Below, piece by piece: positions 1-12,003 of a stretch of DNA of 64,000 nucleotides. Each line of letters starts with the position of its first letter. Position 1 is the first letter of the stretch. Under the pieces are notes generated by a model. That model was not told the DNA's origin. It made no database searches and worked only from the letters and a program-made list of their open reading frames with translations. This DNA is from Paramecium primaurelia (taxonomy: Eukaryota > Ciliophora > Oligohymenophorea > Peniculida > Parameciidae), in NCBI GenBank assembly GCA_905182975.1, contig CAJJDM010000003.1:545222-609221 (forward strand). Reading direction: 5' to 3'. Both the position numbers and the translations under genes were made by a program.

Positions 1-1
1 T

Positions 2-919
2 GCTTAAGATGAAGAATGTATCAAATATAAAATTTGGTTAAATGAAAAAAGAAAAAAATAAAGTGCTTTAGCTAATTAACCAGTTTTAAAGGGATCTGTA
101 GGTGCAGGATTAGGTTGTTTAATTGTTGATAGTGTTGATCCTAAAATACCATGGGATGAGAAACTTAAAAGAGCTGGTATTAGTTCAGTAGCTACAGGTT
201 TAGTTGGAGCAGCAATGCGTATACCTGTTGTAGGAGTTATATTATCTTAAGCTTTACTTTTTTATGCAATTAGAGTATAAGCAAATAATAAAGTTGTGGA
301 TAAAAGTGAAAAGATGAAAAATATTGCACATTTAGGATTTTAAAGTTCATTTGGAATTGGTACAGCTGTAGCAGGTTAAATTTTGATACCAATTCCAGTT
401 TTAGGGGCTCTTATTGGAGGAACTGTTGGAGGAGTATTTATGGGATTATATAATAAATTTATTATTCCTAAAACAAAACCATCAATAAAAGTTATGATAA
501 ATGAATTAATGGAAAGATAATATGCTGATGGTTTATTTTAATATGATGATAAAGTTCTTAAAATAATGAAGATTAATTAGTAACATTATTTTGGTTTGAA
601 ACCAGAGAATTTGAATGATTGTTAATGGCTCACTATTTTAATGGTATATATGATAAATGAAATTCATTATTTAACAAATGTATAAGGATTAGAGAAGATC
701 AATGAATTATAATAATAAATTGAAAAGAAACCTAAAGATGAAAATAAATTGATTAAATAAATTAAAGAAGTTGAGACTGAACTTGAATAATAAGAAATAA
801 TTAATGTTAAAATGGAAAGATCAAGATATTATATATAAGAATAAGAAATAAATACATTATAAATAGTAGATAAAATTGGTGAATTTATTAATGGTATGAT
901 TGCCAATTTTAGATTATGA
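2..919 (+). CDS. glycine-rich membrane protein, C-terminal part (5' truncated by window)
   Basis: The frame is open from base 2 to a TGA at 917-919 once TAA/TAG are read as Gln, so the start lies before the window. Two glycine-rich hydrophobic stretches (coded at about 92-290 and 340-450) alternate small residues and leucine/valine, as in proteins that insert into membranes as hairpins. After about 480 the protein becomes hydrophilic, Gln/Glu/Lys-rich and probably coiled-coil. I do not recognise the family and assign no function. No intron is needed. Its 3' end converges on the GST gene that follows. Confidence 0.75.
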
Positions 920-920
920 T

Positions 921-3119
921 ATATTTAACAACATGAACTTCCTCCTTCTTCTGTTCCTTTAACTATTGATTCTATGAATGGATTCATTGATTTTGACATA
1001 AATCTTGTAACCATGAAAAATTTGCTATAAGTTTCTCTCACTTATTTCATGTTAAACATGTCTCTCAGATATGCTTTTAAAGTTGGAAATTGGCTGAAAT
1101 CAAAATCTACAAAGAACAAATTTGCAATTTCACAAATTAATCTTTTAAATATTATAAAATAAATTACGATAAATCTGCTATTGTGGGTGTTCTTGATCCC
1201 ATAACATATTTATAATTTCCTCCTGCAAAAAATACATTCACAATGAATTGTAACAATTCACTTACTTCTTTTTATCTTTCTTCCTAATTTTTTGGCATTT
1301 CCCTCTTTAAGAACTTTGGACCAAAGAAGAAATCTAATATAAATAAAGTTATTTTTCTTGATCCTGAATGATGAAAATCTAAATAGGAATCAATTTTAGC
1401 TCTTAAAGGATAGTTTGGATAAAATTCAGTTAAATTGAATTGAATACAAATGAATTTCATTATAGCATGACTTTCAAATAAGTTGAAATTACCAAATGAT
1501 AAGGCAGGAATACTTTCATTAGGATTAATATCAGTGTATGGTTTCTTTTTATTTTCACCTGATTGAACATCAATCACTTTTTCTGTAAATGGAATATTAG
1601 CCAACATTAATAATGATTTAGCTGCTTTGGATGGTGGTGAAAAAAAATTAAAATATAAAGTTATTCTCTCTTAGCTTCTCAAAGGCTATGTTTAACATAT
1701 TGATTAGGCAAATCTTCCTATTTTTTAATTTTGTAAAAAGCTAAACATTTCACAATGAGATCTTCTCATTTCAGGTATGTCAAATAATCGTTTAACATAA
1801 TTTTCTAATCCTTGAATCTTCTCAAAAGGAAAATCTGTTATAAATAATTAACCTAAGTCACATCCTACCTTAATATCTGCCAAAGTTGGTTATGGAGAAT
1901 CATTTATGAATTACCATTTACCATTATTCAAAAAAACTTTAGAGAAAAACTCTAATGTTCCTATAACATTTTATAATTATTAATCTTTGTCTGCAGGAAT
2001 GGGTAATTTCATCATTTGAGGACCCAAAAAACATGAAAATGTATATTATGGAATAGAACTCATTTCAGTAAGATGAAAATCTAAATATTCATCTACTTTA
2101 GCTTTGGATTAAAGTTAAGTTGGATACAAATTATATAAATTAAACTTCCTTGCTACATATTTCATAACAGCTCCACTTTCAAATAATTTGATATTTTCAT
2201 CAACTATAGCTGGTATAGATTAATTTGGATTGATAGCAGAATACTCTGGTTATTTATGTTCTCCTTATAATAAGTTAACAGTTTTTTCATTGTAATCTAA
2301 TCCACTAAATAATAAAACTGTTCTTGCTGCTCTTGAAGGAGAAGAAAATGGATGCATATATAGAGTAATCTTCCAGGATTATGACTTGTCTATTCCATTG
2401 ATAATGTATTAAACACATTCATTAGGATTAGAAGAATTGATCATTTATAAATATTCAGCATAGGCTTCTTTTATTGGTTAGATTGAAAACATTTCCTATA
2501 AATACTCTTTAATCTTTGGAAATTAATTGAAATCCAAATCAGATACCAATAGTTAAGATAAATCAGATGTGGCTCTAATAAATATAAATGTAATATATAC
2601 TTAATGTCTGCAAGTGTTATTGCTGACTAATTAAAAATGTACCTGCCAGTCAAAAAGGTTGATTCAAAGAATTTTAGTGTATCAATTACATCTTTATGTA
2701 ATTCTTATTTGTTATCAGGGACTGGTTTATTCATAAATTTAGGAAATAGAAAACATTGATTAACATATTTTCCTATAGCTTCCAGACCAGTTTAACTCCA
2801 ATCTAAATAGCAATCAACTTAAGCTCTGTTTCTAGAGTTCTAAATTTATAACAAATGGATACTTTGGGATAATATTGATATAGTTATTTTTTTACAGCAA
2901 TGTATTTCAAGATTGCATGACTCTCAAACATTTTCAGGCCACCATCTACTAAAGCTGGTAATGATTCGTTTGGATTGATGTTAGAAAATTCAGCAGATTT
3001 ATGTTCTCCTTTCATTAGGTCCACAACTTTTCCTTAAAATACTGCTTTGGATAGTAATAAAAAAGAGCGAACAGCTCTTGAAGGTGGTGATAGAGGTGAA
3101 AAGTAAAGAATTAAAGACA
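921..3119 (-). CDS. triple glutathione S-transferase-like protein
   Basis: One reading frame joins three consecutive GST modules. Each has a thioredoxin-like N-terminal half (P-S-R/K-A after the first strand, an NP(N)xS-I/L-PA loop, then F-E-S-x-A-I/V) and a helical C-terminal half with an A-D-I/L motif. The start ATG is at 3117-3119. Introns of 23 nt (2840-2862), 26 nt (2575-2600) and 26 nt (1142-1167) restore homology in each case. GST family members conjugate glutathione or act as regulators; catalytic ability here is unknown. The typical family length is one module of about 210 residues. The extreme C-terminus is unclear: no TGA appears before 664, which would overlap the upstream gene, so the end given is approximate. 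Confidence 0.85.
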
Positions 3120-3662
3120 TAATAAATATTATTTTTGGATGACTGCAAGTTATATTTGTTTTATTTTGGAATTTAGAATGTTCAAAAAGATATGATAAAA
3201 TAATTGTAAATAAATATATATATATATTGATAATTATATTTTATCCATTTTTAATTCATTTAATCCATCAATAGTTATTGTGATAATATGATTTAAGAGA
3301 CTATTCATTAATAATAGAGACCATTTGATTTATCTAAATTTTAGTTAAACTTTTTAAATGTATAATTTCTCTATAGAATTAAGTATAAATTTGTATTTCT
3401 TTGTATATTCTTGGATTGTAATTTGATTTTCATTATGATATTTTGATATTTGATCTCTAATCTAATATTTTTATGAATAATAATTTATTAATAAAAATAT
3501 ATAGAGACTAAATTAAATTAAACATATTCTGTTATGATAAGTTATTATAAACAGCAATTATTAATTTTTTTTTGAATTAAATTTATTTAGTTGTTCAGAA
3601 ATTAAAAAAATTGTATTCAATTTCTTTGGTATATTTTAAATAATTATATATAATTAAAAAAT
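3120..3662. other. intergenic, divergent promoter region
   Basis: About 540 bp of very AT-rich DNA lie between the divergent GST and Kelch-BTB genes, including a short TA run near 3215-3228. I saw no coding pattern in either strand. Confidence 0.5.
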
Positions 3663-5235
3663 ATGAATAGAAGATTATCATCAGAACAAGACAATTTAAG
3701 AACAAAAAGAGCCTTAATGAGATAGTAAATAAATCAATCACATCGAGTTGATAGAGAATTTGAAATTGATGAACGATTTAATTCAGTTTCTATGTTTATA
3801 AAACATGATGAACTCGAAATTGATGAATGTGAATATTATGATCATTAGACATGGGAACGATTAGATAGATTTGATTAAGTATTGCCAAATTAAAGGAACA
3901 ATTGTTCTTGGGTTATATATGAAGATTTTTTATATATCTTTGGTGGTTTTACATTTAATGGAAGATTAGATGATGTTCATAGATATTCATTTAGTTCTAA
4001 TTAATGGTAACATCTAAATACAACAGGATAGAAGCCAAGTGCTAGAGAAAATAATGGAGCAATCTAATATAAAGATCATATGTATGTATTTGGTGGTTGT
4101 GATGGATTATTATGGTTGAATGACTTTTATTCACTTAATCTTAAGACACTTTTATGGAAAAAAATTGAACCTACTGGTCAATGTCCTTCTGAAAGGTTTG
4201 GTATTGCTTGTGGTGCTTATTAAACTAAAATGCTTATTTTTGGAGGATGTGATGGTAATCATTATCTTAATGATGCATATGTTTGGGATTTTGAAGAATA
4301 AGTGTGGAATAAATTATAATTAATAGGAGATATTCCATCTGCTCGTTCTTGTCCATCTTATAGTACATTAAATAATTATATATATATATTTGGTGGATTT
4401 GATGGAGTTAATAGATTAAATGATTTTTATAAATTAAATATTTTTTCAGGAAAAGTTAAAAGAATAAGTTAACATGGTACAATTCCATGTCCTAGATATG
4501 TAATATTTTTAAATTATTATATAGTTTCATACATCAGAAGTTTATTAAAATAAATTATTATTATTTGGAGGATTTAATGGATAGGCAAGATTAAATGATT
4601 TATATGAATTTGAATTTGGGAGTAAGACTTGGAAAAAATTAGAAGTTCATGAACCTCCAAAAGGTAGATCTTCTATGGTTTTTTAATTGTATAATGATTC
4701 TCTCTATGTTTTTGGAGGATATGATGGGGATGAATTATTAAGTGATATATACAAATTAGAATTCAAGAATGCTTAAGTTCCAAGATCTAGTTTTATTTAG
4801 GACTTAAGATCATTAATAAATAATCCTTTGATGAGTGATGTTGTATTCATTGTAGAAGATCATTAAGTTTATGCTAATAGATGTATCTTAGGAGCTAGAA
4901 GTGAACACTTTTAGACTCTATTTTTTGAAGAATTTAGAGATAAAGAATAAATCTATATAGAGATTACTGAATGTTGTCATTAGACTTTTATGGAAATGTT
5001 ACAATATATATATACTGATTAATTAGACTCTAGTTTAAGTACAACCAGATTATTGAGTTTGATAGTTTTATCTGATCAATATATAATGTAAAGATTGAAA
5101 TATTTATGTGAAGAATAATTAATAAGAAAGATAAATTGTAATAATGTTATAGAGTTAATATTGTTTTCTAAAAAGTATGAAATATATAAATAAATTTTAG
5201 ATATAATTGTAGATTATTAAGAATCCAAACAATGA
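3663..5235 (+). CDS. Kelch-repeat BTB/POZ protein
   Basis: The N-terminal two thirds hold about six Kelch blades, each with a gly-gly pair after a hydrophobic run (FGG followed by F/C/Y-D/N-G) and a downstream aromatic, forming a beta propeller. A BTB/POZ domain follows (SDVVF near 4835, then A-N-R-C and H/F-x-x-L patterns). BTB-Kelch proteins commonly act as Cullin-3 substrate adaptors; the BTB is C-terminal here, an order seen in LZTR1-like proteins. One 25-nt intron (4500-4524) interrupts a Kelch blade. The start ATG follows an AT-rich leader and the stop is TGA at 5233-5235. Confidence 0.88.
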
Positions 5236-5357
5236 AATAATTAGTGGATAATATTAGTACTATAAAGAAAAGAAAGGATTTTATAAAATTGACATAAGAG
5301 CCAGAAATACTATTAGAGATAATATAAAAAAAATGTTGATATATATTTTTATTTCAT

Positions 5358-5516
5358 TCACTATTACTTTCTCCTTAAATATTCTTAATATACTTCTTCC
5401 ATTCTATTTTAAGATGGGAAATATTGTTCATCTCTAGTTATAAAACCAGCCCAAATTCCAAGGGGGACTCCAATAATTCCTGATAATCTGGAAATAATTT
5501 GAAATGCTCTTGCCAT
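5358..5516 (-). CDS. small single-pass membrane protein, 52 aa
   Basis: A 52-codon frame without introns begins at ATG 5514-5516 (minus) and ends at TGA 5358-5360. It starts MARAFQ, has one hydrophobic glycine/isoleucine helix (about residues 8-27) and a charged, Gln-rich tail ending RRKQQ. Size and layout resemble small mitochondrial inner-membrane assembly factors, but no signature assigns it to one. Its start codon touches the start codon of the divergent PDI-like gene inside one CATATG hexamer, so one of the two starts may be chosen wrongly. Confidence 0.6.
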
Positions 5517-6142
5517 ATGTTTTTTTTATTTATTTATTGCGTGGTTGCACATTAATTTAAAAGTGACTCTAGAATTCTATAATTGAATGGAGAACAACTA
5601 GAATAAGAAATATAAAAGTCAGAACCTTTTTTAATAATGCTTTATGCACCATGGTGTGGTCATTGTAAAAATTTGATACCAGTGTTGGATAAATTGGCAG
5701 ATTAAGTAGATTACAAATTTATTGCAATTGATTGGTATTCAAAAAGATAATTAAATTAGTGTTACAAATCCTGATGCAAAGAAAAGATTTGGAGTTAAGG
5801 GATATCCTACTTTATTATACATCAAGGATAATAAGACATATAAATTTTAAGGATAAAGAACACCTGAATTAATAATAAAGTTTATTGAAGAAGATTATTT
5901 ACAATCAAAGGAAATAAATGAAATCCCTAAATATGAACATTACTAAGAAAATTTTATTGATAAATATTTCAATAATGTTTGGATATTTGTAAAAAATAAA
6001 ATTATATATTTATTAGATAGCAGTAATTGTATTAACAGGTTTAACAATCTTTGTAACAATCTTATGTATCAATGATTGCAAAGAGAATAGAAAATTGGAT
6101 AAAATAGAAAAAGAACTTTAAGAGAAAAAGAAGGAAAATTGA
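5517..6142 (+). CDS. membrane-anchored thioredoxin/PDI-like protein
   Basis: A signal peptide (MFFLFIYCVVA) leads to a thioredoxin domain with the classic PDI active site APWCGHCK and a cis-proline loop G-Y-P-T-L. Two introns are required: 25 nt at 5735-5759 and 28 nt at 5989-6016. After the second, a hydrophobic segment (IAVIVLTGLTIFV) and a lysine-rich tail ending KKKEN give a type I membrane topology. It is expected to oxidise or isomerise disulfides in the ER, with a single catalytic domain like TMX/PDI-related proteins. The chosen ATG is the only one in frame that supplies the signal sequence. Confidence 0.88.
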
Positions 6143-6211
6143 AGACTTATATTAATGTATATTGGAATAATAATAATAATAATTAAATTATCTGCATTTA
6201 TATTAAACTCA

Positions 6212-6655
6212 TCATTTCAAAATTTTGAGCATTTCCTATTCTGTCTTTGTAATCTCTATTTTTATATTTTCAGCAAAATTCTTAAATATTTATTAAAATT
6301 TAGATATCATCTATTCTAAATGTTCTTATAAATTTTGGTGTTCTAATTTAACATTTTCCTCTGGAGACTCTTATTTTTTATTAGATTTTGTAGGGTGTTT
6401 CAGCTTTTAACTTCTTTTAACAATTTTTTTAAGTTTTTTTGGTGAATCTTAAATTTACTATTATTTTTTAAGACTAGCATCATTTAAGGAAGCATAAGCT
6501 TCTTTGATTTAAGCCATGATTTTATCATACTCAGTTGTTATATCTAAATGATCTTTTTATTTATTATTTCTAAGTGAGATTGAATGATTGATTGCAATAA
6601 TATTTTATTATTATTGTTATTATTTTTTTGGTCTCCCTCTTTTATTTTTTTACAT
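6212..6655 (-). CDS. basic Gln/Lys-rich protein with AT-hook-like motif
   Basis: A single-exon 147-residue frame. Right after the start comes KRGRPKK, which matches the AT-hook core (RGRP) that binds the minor groove of AT-rich DNA, followed by a Gln run. The middle is Lys-rich and the C-terminal 60 residues form a heptad-like coiled coil. A nuclear, DNA-associated role is an inference from the motif only. It starts 76 bp from the divergent kinase-like gene. Confidence 0.65.
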
Positions 6656-6731
6656 GAATATTATTGTTATCCAAACTCATCAGGTATTTCATTATAATAA
6701 AAAATCACCCAAATAATTTGTATTTATTTAT

Positions 6732-8720
6732 ATGTGTGCTTATGTAATTACATTTCCTATTTGGAAAGGATAATAATGGTCAGCATTCCGTGGTCATGTC
6801 AAATTATCTAATGAGTAAGTATTGATTGCAAGATTCAATGATACAGCCTATATAGAGCAAGAATTGAGATTTTTAGAATAGCATCAGAGAGTGAAATCTA
6901 AAGTTGAAGGGAAATACATTAAACCTGTGTATAACTTACTTCCAATGATAGTTCAGATAATTAGAACACCTACATTTATAGATGTGTTATTTGATAATTG
7001 CGTAGATTGGTAATTAACAGGTGGAAACTTATAACATCTACTTAGAATATATTTTGCTTATGATATATATAAAGGGTAATCACCAAGAGATTGTACAATT
7101 GAAAATATTATGCGTAATGGTGATTCAATAGTTGTATTAGATTTTGGATTAAGAAAGAGGACTGAAAATTATTGTGCTTATTGGAATCCTATGATTCTAA
7201 AAGGCAAACAATGTTTATCATAATATTAATGGTCTTTGGGTATTATGTATTTAGTAATGACTAATGGATCATTTATAATAAATGAGATTAACAAACGCAT
7301 ATAAATATGGGTCAATGGTGGAAAATTAGATCTAGTTTAATTAGTAACTACTAAAAAACAATCTATCATCTCTTTATTATAACAACTTCTAAATCCTGAA
7401 AATCCAATCCCTTGGGAATAAATACCTCATCATTCAGCTTTTAGGGATGATCCTAAATGCAAGGCTATACTAAAATTGTATGAAGTAAGATCAATGTCAG
7501 ATCTGAAAATTAGATCTGCTTCTCGACTAAGTAGTAAATAATCTGGTAGAAAAACTCAAAGAACTTCAATAGTATTACATGAAAGTACATCAAATAGTAA
7601 TTAATCTACTTCAAATTAATCTCTAATTAGTAAAATTTCATCTTTGTATAAAAATAAATTTATTGAAGAACATAAACAAAGATGTAATTCTTCGGTAAAA
7701 ACAACTAAACAAATTAACAATTTCTTTTCTACTAATAAAATGAAACTTAAATTTGCTACTAAATAATCAGATCATACTGTATAATTAAGTTGTGATCTTA
7801 GAAGTCTTAGAACTGGATCTAATCTATCAAATATTGGTCTTACATAAAGAATTGATGAATCTGATGATAAAAAATTCAATAGAAGACTTTCATAATAAGA
7901 AATTGAAAATGATAAAATTAGATCAAGAGTTAGTTCTATTAGAATGGCTATCAAAGAATATAAAGCTAAAAGTTTAAGGCATCTATCTTAAGATTCTAAT
8001 CCAATTATTTAAAATTCAGTTGAATTAGCTTAACCAGATAATTATATTTAATTAATTAAAAGACCTCAAGTTGAAATTGAAATTCTTACATAAAAATATT
8101 TAAGATCTTTAGAATGTATTAACATAATTGGTTAAACTGTAGCAAAAGCAATTGAATTTTTAGATGCATTATAAAACTTTTGGATAATTCCACTATTTCT
8201 AGTTTTCAAAAGAATGCTTTAATTGAGATTAGAAGTTGAAAAATTTCTTGAAGCTCAAATTAATTCATTTAATATAGATTAATGGAAAGAAGTATGTAAT
8301 TCAAGAGAATATCTTTAATTCTTGAGTCGTATCAAATCTGATAATTGTTTAGTCAAAAATGAAATGATTCTACTTATGCAAGCTTCATAAACAAAAGCTG
8401 ATCAACTTGATAAAAATAAAAGAGAAAAAGTTTTATGGTTTCTAAATGATAATTTAGATACTAATATTTAACCAATATGTTTATCTTATATGAAAGATTA
8501 ATTACTTGTTGCTGTTATAGATAAAAGAGGATTATCAAGAGAACCTATTGAATGGTTAAAACTTTAGCTCTCTTTAAAAGCCTCAATTATAATAACTCAA
8601 TTACCTGTATTAGTTTGTGAAAGTAACGAATTTAGTTATGAAACTTACTTAGAATGTCAAGATTCATAAAATTATACTTAGATTTTAAAATATTGTGAGG
8701 AACTATAAATCAATATTTGA
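6732..8720 (+). CDS. divergent protein-kinase-like protein
   Basis: Intronless, about 660 residues. The first third shows a kinase C-lobe: PRDCTIENIM resembles the catalytic loop HRDxxxxN, and LDFGL is the DFG motif, followed by WSLGIM as in helix F. The N-lobe is poor: I find no clear glycine loop and no obvious VAxK lysine (the equivalent strand reads VLIARF). The rest is Ser/Arg-rich and then alpha-helical with no recognised domain. It is either a pseudokinase or a highly diverged kinase. The ATG at 6732 is the most upstream in frame. Confidence 0.7.
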
Positions 8721-8993
8721 TTTTATTTATTTTAGATCAATTTTATTAATTTTTGATAAATATAGACAATTTAAAGAATCTCAATGAATATTTAATAAAT
8801 CATGACAATTATATTTAAAATATTCTGATCTCTGATTGATTCTATTATAATTAATAAATATATAAACAATTGAGTAATTTTTTTCAATATAATAACATGA
8901 ATAAAATTATACACATCATCAATATATTAGAATTTGTTGAAATTACTATTTCTGCAGAGTTTGTATCGGATGATTAAGGATTATTATTTTCTT

Positions 8994-10783
8994 TCAATTT
9001 TATTGTATATAAATACCATCAATATATTCTGGATTTTAATAATCCAATTCTTTTTCCAATAAAAGATTGTCACAAAATCCTTCTCTCAACAAATATCCAG
9101 ATTTACATTTAGTGCATTAATTATAATTTGAACAATTTAAACAATTCTAAATTAGATAATAATTTTACTCCAGGACATCCTATACAATATTTAATTATAT
9201 CTAAGGGATATGTTAAATTTGGACAATTTTATAAACAAGATCCTTGATATCTATAATCATCACATTATTATTGACAATCTAATCCAGAATAACCCTTAGA
9301 ACAAATACACTACAATATTTAATAAATAATAACCTGTTTATTAATACAAAATCCTTTCAAACCACATGAATTTGGACAATCATTTCTGAATAAACACACG
9401 TTCTCTGGATTATTAGGACATTCTAAATTGCCAAAGAAATCATTTGGTATTTAAATTGAACCTGATTAAGAACAATCAAATTCTAAATCACCAATTATGA
9501 TCTTCAATTTATTATTTAAATCACATTTAAATTTTTGACAAGTAAATTTTTAATAGGATTCTATTGGTGAGATTGATCCATCTAAACAGATACTATCAGA
9601 ACCATAATACGTAATTATTTATGATGACTTATTTTAAACTTAATTTTAATCATTTTTACAAAATTAATCAGTATAAATCTATTAATACATGCATTATCCA
9701 CCTAAAATCTCTTACATACATATTGATTGTCCTGTTCTTTCATATGAGCAACTCTCAATATTTTTTTAATAACAAAATTCAGTAAAATTATTATTATTAC
9801 AATAATTTTCAACAAATTTACATCCTTTATTTCTTCCCCATTAACTTTAATCTGGTGTATAATCTGATATACGATAAAATCTATTTATTAATTATTCTTA
9901 CCCTGTGTCTTGTAATAATTAAAATGTAAAATCAGTTATTAAAAGATTTCCAGTTAATTATGATCCAGTCATAAGCTCATTATATAATAATAATCTTTCA
10001 AAATGAAAATCACTTGTTCCTGGACCTCCATTGTCTTCCATTTAAATACCTTTTAGATTTGAACAATTAAAATATATTCTAGCAAATTTAATTAATCTTG
10101 GTGTTGATAAGTATGTAATATTGTTTTATTTATAGAAATTAGGATTTTCATAATTCTTCCCTGTTACTGAATCATAATATTTCGAAAAATAGTCATAAGT
10201 TATACCTAAACCATGTATTATTTCATGGATTGCACTTTCTAAATTACTTTCATATATAATTTTATTAGTTTTATCAATTTTTGTATAGTTAATATTCCAA
10301 GACATTAATGCTATTATTGGTCTCAAAGATAATTCATCATAAACAGTTGGACCACAATATGCTTTATAAAATTTTGTTGAGTTTTCAATGTTTACAAATA
10401 TAACCTAAAATTTGAAATGATTATACTAAATCTGCATCATATTATTAATCCATTAAACTTTACTTTATTTGAAATCCATAAAATTATTTTGGATAACTTT
10501 CTTTAAAAGTAATTTTTTCATTCATTCTCCTAACTAAAAGAAATCTATAAAAAAATATTGAGACCATCTCAAGTATTTCTGTTATATATGAGGTGTAATT
10601 TTCATTATAATTTGATGATAAATATTCAAAATGTATTCTTAAAGGCTCCCATTTCTTTTCACTTATATTAGGTTTAAGTTCTTCTAATTTTCTTTTTGAG
10701 CCATCAGAAAACCTATAAGTGAATTGTTATTTCTAACAATCAATACTATAGAAAAGTATTGTAAAAATTAATAAGTATTTCAT
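8994..10783 (-). CDS. leishmanolysin-like (M8) zinc metalloprotease
   Basis: A signal peptide (MKYLLIFTILFYSIDC) precedes a gp63-type protease with the zinc motif HEIIHGLG. The C-terminal third is Cys-rich with EGF-like spacing (CxCxKGYSGLDC near 9290). Two 22-nt introns (10405-10426, 9147-9168) restore the frame. Leishmanolysins are secreted or surface zinc proteases, and ciliates carry large families of them. Length and order match the family: pro-region, catalytic domain, Cys-rich tail. A complete zinc site would also need a third histidine and Met-turn, which I did not verify. Confidence 0.88.
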
Positions 10784-10791
10784 TAATTTAT

Positions 10792-12002
10792 ATCTCAAAT
10801 AATGAAAATAAATAATTATCGATAAATAGAAATATTATCATATTTTCATATAATGTGATTTCAACTTTCAATCATAGAATCTCTGACTGGAAATCTACTT
10901 TCACAGATGCTTTCCATATCAAGTGCAGGTCGTTTTTCTCTAGATTCAAGACCTCTAAAGTTCTATACAAAAAGTTAATCAAAAGTGCATTTGATTTCAT
11001 CATCTAAGAAGTCTAATATCTATTTATCTGTTTTTGACAAGTATTATTTTAATTTTAAATTTTAATAGCTTTTAAAAGCATCATTTATTTTAGTTATTTC
11101 AGATTTTTCATCATCCAATATTAATTTATATGATATCTTTTTTTCTAAATTTTGTATATTTTCTTAAAATTCCTATTCAAAAACTCCAAATGGAATTAAC
11201 GGTTTTGGAATATAATTAAATAGATTAATTTAGTCATTTGATAAAAGTAAATATTTCAATTTATCTAACTCTTATAACTTCTAAATAATGAATGATACAT
11301 CTAATTTTGACATAACTTTATCAATAGCATAATGTATTTATTTATTTTTTTATTTATTACAACAAATTGCAAGTTGAAAAATAACTTATTTAGACATTTT
11401 TTAATGTAATTGCTAATAGTTTAAAAACTTTTAAATATCTATGCTGTTTTCAAGACGATTTGATTAAATAATTTATTTTAGTTTTTCTTTTTACACTCTT
11501 CCTGATGTATTAGGCAACTCCTCTTCAACAATTTCTTAACATAAATCCTAAGGTATAAAAAAGCTTTTTTGTTTCTAATTTTTATGAATATTATTTTTTC
11601 CTTTAGTATTTTACTCAAATCTAAAATATTCATTTGCCATTTCAATCTCAGTTAAAAATGAAGTAAAAGGATTTAAAAATATTTAAGAAATTAAACTTAA
11701 TACTTGAAATAGTCCTCCAATATTACTAAATGCATTTTACAATTTTTAATAACTTCTAGTGTACTAAGTCATTCTTTAATCTAGAATTATTCCATATTTA
11801 AAAATATATTGATTATTATAAACTTCTTATGTTTCCTTAACTGTCATTTATTAAAATGAGAATTCTTTTTATATATATGTACTAAGTAATCCGACATCTG
11901 ATAAAACTTCAATTAATTTTAGTTAAGATAAAATAGTTTTAGTTATGCTGACAGAATAAAAATAATATTAAGCTGAAATAATTTTTTCAAAAGAATTCTT
12001 CT
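10792..12002. repeat. first copy of a 1,211-bp direct repeat (assembly artefact)
   Basis: This block is repeated, as far as read without mismatch, at 12004-13214, with a constant offset of 1,212. A single N (12003) separates the copies. That is the signature of two overlapping contig ends placed side by side rather than merged. Confidence 0.9.
10861..12002 (-). pseudogene. duplicated 3' fragment of the 12073-13992 gene (artefactual)
   Basis: This is the 3' part of the neighbouring membrane-protein gene, read from the first repeat copy and cut off at the N. The sequence equals the second copy and carries the same TGA (10861-10863). It is best treated as an assembly duplicate and not as a gene. 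Confidence 0.85.
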
Positions 12003-12003
12003 N

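Noticed and set aside
3215..3228. TA dinucleotide run as an excised-element (IES) boundary
   Set aside because: TA-flanked IES need a micronuclear comparison; short TA runs are expected by chance at this composition.
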